Source: Oehlia diaphana
Taxonomy: Eukaryota > Glomeromycota > Glomeromycetes > Glomerales > Glomeraceae
NCBI GenBank assembly: GCA_003833135.1
Contig: QZLH01000253.1
Coordinates: forward strand, 55,685 to 119,684
DNA length: 64,000 nucleotides
Direction: 5' to 3'
Part shown: positions 56,626 to 64,000 of the stretch, in pieces
Layout of the letters: each line of letters opens with the position of its first letter
How positions within the stretch are numbered: position 1 is the first letter of the stretch
Translations under genes and position numbers: made by a program
The notes under the pieces: model-generated
What the model was told of the DNA's origin: nothing
Seen by the model: the letters and a program-made list of their open reading frames with translations, nothing else
Databases searched by the model: none

Positions 56626-57341
56626 TTTTTTTTTTTTTTTTTTAATGAGAAAATGATTTTTGGAAAGAATGACGCCAATTTGTTGTAATTGGGGTATTTA
56701 TATCTCCAAATATAACTAATATAAATCGGGTCAATCAAAAAATTACGTACATATTTGAAATCCATAATAAGAAAGAAATATGAAACGATCAAAAAAATTT
56801 TTTTAACGTTAAAATAACAAAAAAGTTTTGATAATAATTGTTAATGGTAATTTTTTGAATTTGTGATACAAAGTTTTACAATTATATTAATTAATATATT
56901 ATATAATATTATTATTACTTTTTTTTTATTAGTATAAAATTTAAATTGGTAATTTTATAATGACATTATTAAAAACTCAAATTACCAATTATATTAAAGA
57001 CATGTAGGAAAGGAAATTAAAGAAAATTCGATTATAATTGTAAATAATTAATTATTTACGTGATGCACTCGACATCATGCATTTTCGGTAAGACTGAATG
57101 CAGTATTAATTATCATATAATACCCGGAGTTTACAAAGGAAAGGACATACTGATAGTCTGTAATAATATGCAAAGATAATCTGTGATTAGACGGGATCGT
57201 GAATCAAATTATCTTTATTTTCTACATCATGATTTACTAATCTAATAATTAATAATAATTAACTTTATACATTAAATAATCGAGAAAAATCTATTAAATT
57301 GTTAAGTCTCTTAAATATCCTTCTAAATACTATAAAAACTA
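56626..57341. other. Intergenic, no gene seen
   Basis: Between tandem F-box genes. Poly-T at 56627-56643 on the plus strand. No ORF of note. Confidence 0.4.
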
Positions 57342-58472
57342 TTAATGTTTTATTCCCGATTTATAACCAAACATCTTCAATTGTTCTAATTGTTCAGTAT
57401 AATCAGGTAAAACTTCACTTGTAAGTTTATTACAGTGAAGTAATTTAATCTTTCTTATATTAAAAAATTGTTTCAACATTTCCTTGGAATTCTCAGATAT
57501 ATAAACATTATCCAATTTCATAGATATTAAAGTATTCTTATGTAATAATAATAAATTTAATAATATTAATTCAAAATTATTTTTAATTTGAGAAATATTA
57601 AATTCTGATATATGATCTTGTGATTTAATAATACTAATAATTAATTGTAATATAATATCATTATATTCAAAATGTTTAAATTTAAAATCAAGATAATGAA
57701 TATTTTTACAATTAATTGATATTAATTTTAATAAATTAATTGTATTTTGTGTAAGTTTAGAATTATTATTATTAATTTGAAATTTTACTAATCTATTTAA
57801 TGAAAGAATTTCCGTCATATTATTTAAATTATTTGTAAAAAGAAAATTTTTTGTCATCATCATCTTTGGTAATAAATTTGGTGTATCTAAATTATGAAAT
57901 TTTTTATTAAAATTTATTATACGAAGATTTGTTGATTCTTTTAAAAATAATTTTAATAATGAAGTTGCCATCACAAGTATTTGTTGTTCTTTATATTTAT
58001 CTTTAAATTTTCTCATTAAATAAATATATATAGTATTCTCAAATTCACTATATAATAATTCTTGTAAAAAATTAGAATAATTAATTAAAGGTTTTTTTCC
58101 AATTTTAAGATTTATAGAATAAAATTTTTGAAATAAAGAATTTAAATAATAAAATTCTTTATTATCTAAACATGAAATATAAGTATCAATAATTTTATAA
58201 TTATTAAGTTGATTAATAGCTTTTTTTGATAATGTACTCTTTAAACTTGAAGTTGCTAATACCCAATGACTTATAATAAATGAACTTTGAAATGGTGATG
58301 CCCAAAGTAATGGTAAAACATTTTTACACCAATATTTATTAACCAAAAGACATGAATAAAGTCCATTTTCTTGATCATCAACATATTTTAAAATTTGTTG
58401 CATACATTCTGTTGGTAATAAAGGTGTTGTTTCTCTAATTTTATTCAATTTTAATAATTTTAATTTTCTCAT
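57342..58472 (-). CDS. F-box / LRR-like protein, short
   Basis: A single-exon ORF of 376 aa from ATG 58472. The F-box region (about 15-60) reads LLPTECMQQILKYVDDQENGLYSCLLVNKYWCKNVLPLLW. The C-terminal LRR-like part is shorter than in its neighbours (376 against 441-574 aa) and ends abruptly in MFGYKSGIKH, so the 3' end may be truncated. Third of three tandem minus-strand F-box genes. Confidence 0.84.
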   Translation of the reverse strand: MRKLKLLKLNKIRETTPLLPTECMQQILKYVDDQENGLYSCLLVNKYWCKNVLPLLWASPFQSSFIISHWVLATSSLKSTLSKKAINQLNNYKIIDTYISCLDNKEFYYLNSLFQKFYSINLKIGKKPLINYSNFLQELLYSEFENTIYIYLMRKFKDKYKEQQILVMATSLLKLFLKESTNLRIINFNKKFHNLDTPNLLPKMMMTKNFLFTNNLNNMTEILSLNRLVKFQINNNNSKLTQNTINLLKLISINCKNIHYLDFKFKHFEYNDIILQLIISIIKSQDHISEFNISQIKNNFELILLNLLLLHKNTLISMKLDNVYISENSKEMLKQFFNIRKIKLLHCNKLTSEVLPDYTEQLEQLKMFGYKSGIKH

Positions 58473-60909
58473 TTTCTCATTTTTTATTATTATTATTATT
58501 TATTTGGTGAAAAAATTTAATTTCTTTAAGGTTCGTTTAATATCATTTTTTTTTTTTTTTTAAGTTTTTGAAACATTTTTAATGTGTGTTTAACCCATCC
58601 TATTTATATTCTTAATTTGTACAATAATAGTACTTATTACACACTACAATTAAATTACTAATTGGTCTAACTAGTGAAATGACTGGGCGGATGATTATTT
58701 CCGATCATCATTCAATAATAAATAACGACCCTACTCAATCAAAAATCATACTGTAAATAAATGATCGGGTGAAAAAAAAAAGATCATACAAAATCATGTG
58801 ATTATGTGGATTTATTGGATTATGTGAACAAATAATTACGTCACCTTCGTCACCTAACTCAATTTTTAGTAAATTCGCGTACTTTCTTCTAATCTTTTAT
58901 TATTTAAATATTTTGGTCGTACAATCACCCATAATATGCAATTTCGATTTCTCCGTAAAAATTTTAATACGGCTTCCTAAATGTATTATGAAATGCACGA
59001 GTAATATGATTTATATAGTGTTACCTACTTAATATATTTATAATAATACATTTACCTGAAATAATCTTGATTGTTTCATTTTTATCCCATTTTTATCCGT
59101 TATCTTAATATTATCTAAAAAGTATTTGTTAAATAATGAATAATTAATTTAATTATTAAATTACTTTTCACATTTGAAATCAATAGAAAATTGTTTCATC
59201 TAATGCATATATTTACCTTGTACATAAATTTTAATTACATAAATTTTTAATTACCATGTATATTCATCGCCAACAAAAAAAAAAAAAAGTATATATATAT
59301 ATATGTTATATGTACTGTATATAAAATAAAATATTAATTATATTAATTTTACATTTCTTTGCTACTGTATATCATCGTATCGAATTTTACCCATCGGTTA
59401 AAAAAAAAAAAAAAAAAATGCATGACGTGAAAAAAAAATTTCAACGCGTTATAAATTATAAAGAAAAAAACAAGAAAAACGCGCATACAGTATCAAATTT
59501 TTAAAGAAAAATTCATTTATATATGTATTAAAATATGAACCGCAGCAGAATGCAGCAGAACATAAATAATTTTACCCGGAATGACGGGAATGACAGGATT
59601 GTTATGCTTAAAAAAAAAATATTCCTAAATTCCTTTTTCTTCCGTATTACATATTATTTACCGACAATTTTTACCTAATTTATCATTATAAAGCGAAATC
59701 ATTGTTTACTTGATAGCTGATAAGCAGCTACCTTATTCAATTATTCAATTTACTAAAGTGGATAAATAATAAGGAAAGTGTGAATTACTTAGATAATAAC
59801 CAAAGTATTGTTGTTTTTATTTTATTTTTTTAGAGTGATTGCCGTTAATAACTATTTAATATATAACTTTATTTTTTTTTTCTCGGATATTCCATATACA
59901 GTTCACCTTCTCTATATCGAATTTTTATATAAGCGAATAACATACTATAATAACTTATTATAATGAAGAAAAGTTCAGGCACAGATTTTTTTATGTATAA
60001 TTAAATGACCTTCGATTTCTTACTATAATGAATTTTAATCTCCAGACCATGCATGGGATTCACTATAATGAGGATGAAACTGTATTCCATTATTTTCCAT
60101 AATATAAAAAAAAAGAATTCAAATCAATTAATAATAATTTATTTGATTGCTGCCTCGGATGATCCGATTAAATCCGAAATTTCTGGTACAAAAAAGATTG
60201 TTCGATTGTTCTCTGCAGTACAAAATACAAAATACAAAAAAAAAATTGTTTTTTTTTTTTTTCTTTGAGATTCTTCGTTATGGAAAAAATCATCAGATTA
60301 TATCAACAAGTATTGTTTTCCCACCTTATTTTTAAGGATTTTTAGGATTATTAAAGAAGACATCATTATATGAGAAATTTGAAGCATTAAATACTTATAA
60401 TGATGCATAAACACATTAAACGACATAGAAAGAAACATACCAAAATAGGGTCTGAAACATTTAATTTTCGTTTGATCAACATATAATTCTTCTTATTCGT
60501 TAAAATGATTGGTTAGTTGTAATGAATTAATTAATTCACGTGTATTTCATATATTCTAGAGAGAATTCAAAATTTGTAAATGAAGCTATCATTTGATCTA
60601 TATTTATACATGCAATTAATAGGTTTAAAGATTACTAAATAAAGTTTATCTTTTATTCGCGTAACATAACCTTATAAGGAAACGAATAATAAAAAGATAA
60701 ATAAAAGGAATTTCAATTTAACCATATTAATCAAAAATATTAAAAATATTCATCTATTCTTGTATACCGATTTCATATTATTTAATCGGAGGTAATTACC
60801 GAGATGACTGCATTAAAAATAGAATCAAAATGTTTTACTATTATATTACACACATACATAATCGCATAATCATTAGATATCTATTCAAACAATAATCCGC
60901 CTTTTATCC

Positions 60910-60955
<46 letters not shown>

Positions 60956-60995
60956 CACAAATACATAATATATAAAATATATATTCAAACTCACC
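58473..60995. other. Intergenic between divergent F-box genes
   Basis: 2.5 kb between minus-strand and plus-strand F-box genes. It contains A-runs (59401-59418), TA-rich stretches, and short Lys/Phe-rich frames at 60053-60335 that do not resemble proteins. A 43-nt poly-T tract (60913-60955) lies 40 bp before the plus-strand start. No mobile-element ends recognised. Confidence 0.45.
60913..60955. repeat. Poly-T tract, 43 nt
   Basis: An uninterrupted T-run about 40 bp upstream of the ATG of the plus-strand F-box gene, so likely inside its promoter or leader. Exact length may be unreliable in assembly. Confidence 0.8.
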
Positions 60996-62720
60996 ATGGC
61001 TAATCTATTTTGTTTTTTTTCTCGAAAAAAAAAAGAATCAAAAAATAATAAAAAAAGTTTTAAATCTTTATTTCGTCGTAAAAGAAAAAACAAAACGATT
61101 TTAGAAAAATCTGAACCACAATCTGTTATCAACCTCAAAATAATTCCACCAAATGTACTTCAATTAATTTTTTCACATTTAGATAATATGGGGTCAAAAG
61201 GATTATATTCATGCCTTTTTGTTGATCATTATTGGCATTCAAATGTTCTTCCAATATTATGGAAAAATCCTTTCACCTCAAAACCTTTATCTAAAATAAA
61301 TTCTGTGAAATTAATCGAAACTTTATTACTTTGTCTTGACCCAGCTGCAAAACAATCATTAAGAGCTTCTTTAAAACAACAAAAATTAAAATTAATAATA
61401 ACAAATAAATCATCATCATTTGATTATGCTTCTTTATTAATTGAAATAGATTATAAAGAATTAGAAAAATCGATTCATTTTTATTTATTAGAATCTTTTA
61501 ATAATAATAATAATAATAATAATCGTTTTATATCACCAAGATCAACAACAGTGGATCCATTACTTGAACATGTTCATTTATTATCAAAAAATTTATTCAT
61601 GTTATTCATGAAAAAAAGTTCAAAAATTGAATCATTAATTATCAATAAATTTGGAGAATTTTCTGATTTACCTATAATTGAAATACAACAACAAAGAAAA
61701 TCAAATATTTTATCAAGAATTACAAAACTTCATTTAAATTATTATGAATCAAGTGATATATTTGATTTTTTAAGATTATTACCATCATTATGTAATGATT
61801 TAATAGAATTTAATATAAATATTATTGATTTTGAAAATGAAGCTTTAATACATAGATCAATAGCTGATGTTATAATTTCTCAAAGGGGTTTAAAAAAATT
61901 TAGTATAGAAGGTGCTAGAAATGGTGGTAATACTATTTTATCAGCATTAGGAGATTCTCAATCAAAAACTTTAATATCAATTAGATTTAAATTAATTAAT
62001 TTTAAATCTACTGGAATGAAATCATTAACAAAATGTGATCAATTAAAAGAACTTTTATTTGAAAATTGTCAAGGTCTTACCCCTGAAATAACAAAAATTT
62101 TATTTAATGCTAAATTAAAAAATTTAAAAAAATTGGTTATTTGGAATAAATATAAAGCACCTCCTATTACTTCTATGATAATTAAATCAACTAAGAATAG
62201 TAATTTAAAAGATTTAACTTTAGATACTATAATTATTGGTACTGTTAATACAATATTAGAAAATTGTTCTAATATTACAAGTTTAAAAATATTTGATTAT
62301 CAACCAAAACATAATGTACAAATGTTTAGATTATTAAGAGATTTACCTTTACTTGAAAATTTAACAATTTATAGGGAAACTGAAGTAGAATTAGGTGTTA
62401 TAGATTTTTCGGGTAAATTTTTACCAAATAGTATAAAATGTTTAAGGTTAGAATGTGGAATTAATCCGGATCAATTGGATAATTTATTAAAAGGTTTAGG
62501 AGATCGTAGTAAATTAAATACTTTAATTATAAATTATTTTAAATTAGAAATAACTCATTTAAAAGTTATACATGATTGGGTAAAAAGTAAAAGAACTTTA
62601 AAATTTTTTGGTATTGGTGGAAAATCTGAATTTAGTAAAAATGAATTATTAGAATTAAAGGTTTTACAAGATGAATATGAAGTATTCATTATTCCATCAC
62701 ACAGGTTAGATTATTTCTGA
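60996..62720 (+). CDS. F-box / LRR-like protein, long
   Basis: A single-exon ORF of 574 aa from ATG 60996 to TGA 62720. A hydrophobic-basic N-terminus (1-40, Lys-rich) precedes the F-box core (about 50-95: IPPNVLQLIFSHLDNMGSKGLYSCLFVDHYWHSNVLPILWKNPF), in which the usual WC is WH. An Asn tract (NNNNNNNN, about 170) follows, then LRR-like repeats to the end (e.g. LKELLFENCQGL, LENLTIYRET, IKCLRLECG). Longest and most complete of the cluster and the only one on the plus strand. Upstream poly-T leader, downstream tandem repeats. Confidence 0.88.
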   Translation: MANLFCFFSRKKKESKNNKKSFKSLFRRKRKNKTILEKSEPQSVINLKIIPPNVLQLIFSHLDNMGSKGLYSCLFVDHYWHSNVLPILWKNPFTSKPLSKINSVKLIETLLLCLDPAAKQSLRASLKQQKLKLIITNKSSSFDYASLLIEIDYKELEKSIHFYLLESFNNNNNNNNRFISPRSTTVDPLLEHVHLLSKNLFMLFMKKSSKIESLIINKFGEFSDLPIIEIQQQRKSNILSRITKLHLNYYESSDIFDFLRLLPSLCNDLIEFNINIIDFENEALIHRSIADVIISQRGLKKFSIEGARNGGNTILSALGDSQSKTLISIRFKLINFKSTGMKSLTKCDQLKELLFENCQGLTPEITKILFNAKLKNLKKLVIWNKYKAPPITSMIIKSTKNSNLKDLTLDTIIIGTVNTILENCSNITSLKIFDYQPKHNVQMFRLLRDLPLLENLTIYRETEVELGVIDFSGKFLPNSIKCLRLECGINPDQLDNLLKGLGDRSKLNTLIINYFKLEITHLKVIHDWVKSKRTLKFFGIGGKSEFSKNELLELKVLQDEYEVFIIPSHRLDYF

Positions 62721-62789
62721 ATTTGGTATAGTTTAGTTTTAGTTGACGAATTACGTAGATTCGATTGTCCAACATAGAAGAAGCGAAGG

Positions 62790-63240
62790 ATTTTTTTTTT
62801 TTTTCAAGAAACACAAAACGAGGGCGAAGGAAGTTTTATATAAAAATTTAGTTTATATGTATAGGTTTTTTTTCTATTTCAAAAATGAGATTTTGAGTTT
62901 GGAGATAGTTTCGAGCGGTAATATATATTAGTTCACGTGATTTTATATTTTTTTTTCCAAGAAACACAAAAATGGGGGCGAAGGATTTTTTTATATAAAA
63001 ATTAGTTTATATAGTATTTTTAAAAAAAATTTGGTTTTTACAGAGATTTTGAATTTGAAGATAAGTTTTAGTGGTAATATATTTGATTCGCGTGTTCTTT
63101 TTTTTCAAGAAACACAAAACGAGGGCGAAGGAAGTTTTAGTTTATATAGTTTTTCTATTTCAGAATTTTTAATTTTTGGAGGTTTCGAGCAGTAATATAA
63201 TTAGTTCACGTGATTTGTTTTTTTTTTCAAGAAACCAAAA
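62790..63240. repeat. Four-copy 120-155 bp tandem repeat with CACGTG
   Basis: Copies start at the caagaaac(ac)aaaa word at about 62805, 62958, 63106 and 63228. Each runs T-run, caagaaacacaaaacgagggcgaaggaag, ttagtttatat, then ttcgagcggtaatatatta and gttcacgtgatt. The fourth copy is truncated. It lies directly 3' of the 574-aa F-box gene. The repeated cacgtg palindrome and the T-runs are the most conserved parts. Confidence 0.8.
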
Positions 63241-63496
63241 CGAGGATGTGATTGTGCGACGTAAGGAAGTGTCAATTGTTCCAATCACTCGTGAAAGTTA
63301 CAAGACGCTTTGAACAGGTTAAACAAGTCTAAAGATTTCATGATTAATTTGACGAAATTTTTGTTCGGACGAAGTTTAGACGCAAAGAAAATCATTTACT
63401 AAATTGAATGGTACTAAAAACTTTACAAAATTATCGTTAACATTATTAATGAAACGATAAGACTATCCATTTGAGATATTTAATATGGGTGAAAGC

Positions 63497-63690
63497 AGTT
63501 GTAGACATAGTTGACAAAGTTGTTATGGTTGACATGGTTGATTTATTATCGGACATAGTTGATATGGTTGATTCATTATCGGACATAGTTGAATATGGTT
63601 GATTCATTATCGGACTAGTTGGTTCATTATCGGACATAGTTGACATAATTTATTCATTATCGGACTAGTTGGTTCATTATCGGACATCAA
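63497..63690. repeat. Minisatellite (ttgattcattatcggacatag unit)
   Basis: About six imperfect copies of a 25-48 bp unit containing gttgattcattatcggacatag and gttgacatggtt. On the minus strand it translates as repeated MSDNEST-type peptide (63446-63646), which is probably a by-product of the repeat rather than a gene. Confidence 0.75.
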
Positions 63691-64000
63691 AAATTTTTAC
63701 TATTCAAGAAAACAAAAAGGTATGTAGATGTTATAACTTTACATCCAATCAAAATCTTTCCCCAACTTCCGAAACAAATATTCATTTTGTGAATCCAAAT
63801 ATTCAAAAAATGCTACCGGAGGTTAACGACATACTTAAAAATTTTCATTGACGCAATGCCAAGTCTAATTATATCTTAGCTTGTTGAACCATATTTCTTT
63901 TATGTCAATTATAATAATAATAATGTAGATTTATGGTTTTAACCTTCAATGGGAAGTTCTTTTTTTTTTTATAGTACATATAGTACATGAAAATTTTTTA

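Noticed and set aside
63446..63646. Repeat peptide MSDNEST as a gene
   Set aside because: Explained by the minisatellite; no wider ORF, start or partner domain.

Overview
The window looks like nuclear DNA of a Glomeromycotina (arbuscular mycorrhizal) fungus, most likely Rhizophagus or a close relative. The basis is very high A+T, short GT-AG introns (about 65-145 bp), and the mix of protein families: single-exon F-box/LRR-type proteins, Sel1-repeat proteins, BED fingers derived from hAT transposases, Crinkler (CRN) genes, plus core genes RPB6, COQ7, an Ssh4-type SPRY adaptor and a P450. The organism is inferred from family content; no species marker was identified.

Layout. 0.7-2.9 kb: a Myb/AT-hook protein (two exons) and a small membrane protein. 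5.4-7.6 kb: a BED-finger plus Sel1-repeat gene whose last repeats are cut by a 370-bp TA-flanked MITE. 8.2-9.8 kb: a 784-bp tandem duplication. 10.6-12.1 kb: an F-box gene. 12.96-13.22 kb: a small retroposed sequence with an 18-bp target-site duplication. 13.6-15.1 kb: a seven-exon 7-8 TM protein. 16.7-18.3 kb: a six-exon two-TM protein. 18.6-24 kb: MITE and pseudogene debris. 24.1-24.7 kb: a stand-alone BED protein. 25.6-28.2 kb: an extremely A+T-rich block with no genes. 28.4-30.4 kb: an acidic pseudogene, a MITE and a 679-bp full-length palindromic Tc1/mariner-type element. 32.4-39.5 kb: a more G+C-rich graveyard holding a trypsin-like pseudogene and two head-to-tail CRN pseudogenes, one of CRN-nuclease-kinase-coiled-coil type.

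From 40 kb housekeeping and trafficking genes dominate: a C2H2-like protein, an F-box protein divergent from RPB6, COQ7 convergent with RPB6, an Ssh4/Ear1-like SPRY membrane protein, a second membrane protein with PPxY motifs, and a cytochrome P450. From 53 kb to 62.7 kb lies a cluster of four F-box genes (three minus, one plus), followed by tandem repeats to the end.

Exon structures were worked out by hand by matching GT-AG sites and reading phase; all multi-exon models given close to a whole number of codons. The active part of the window combines core metabolism (ubiquinone, transcription), ubiquitin-linked adaptors (F-box, PPxY/SPRY) and repeat-rich accessory DNA where mobile elements break effector-like and repeat-protein genes.
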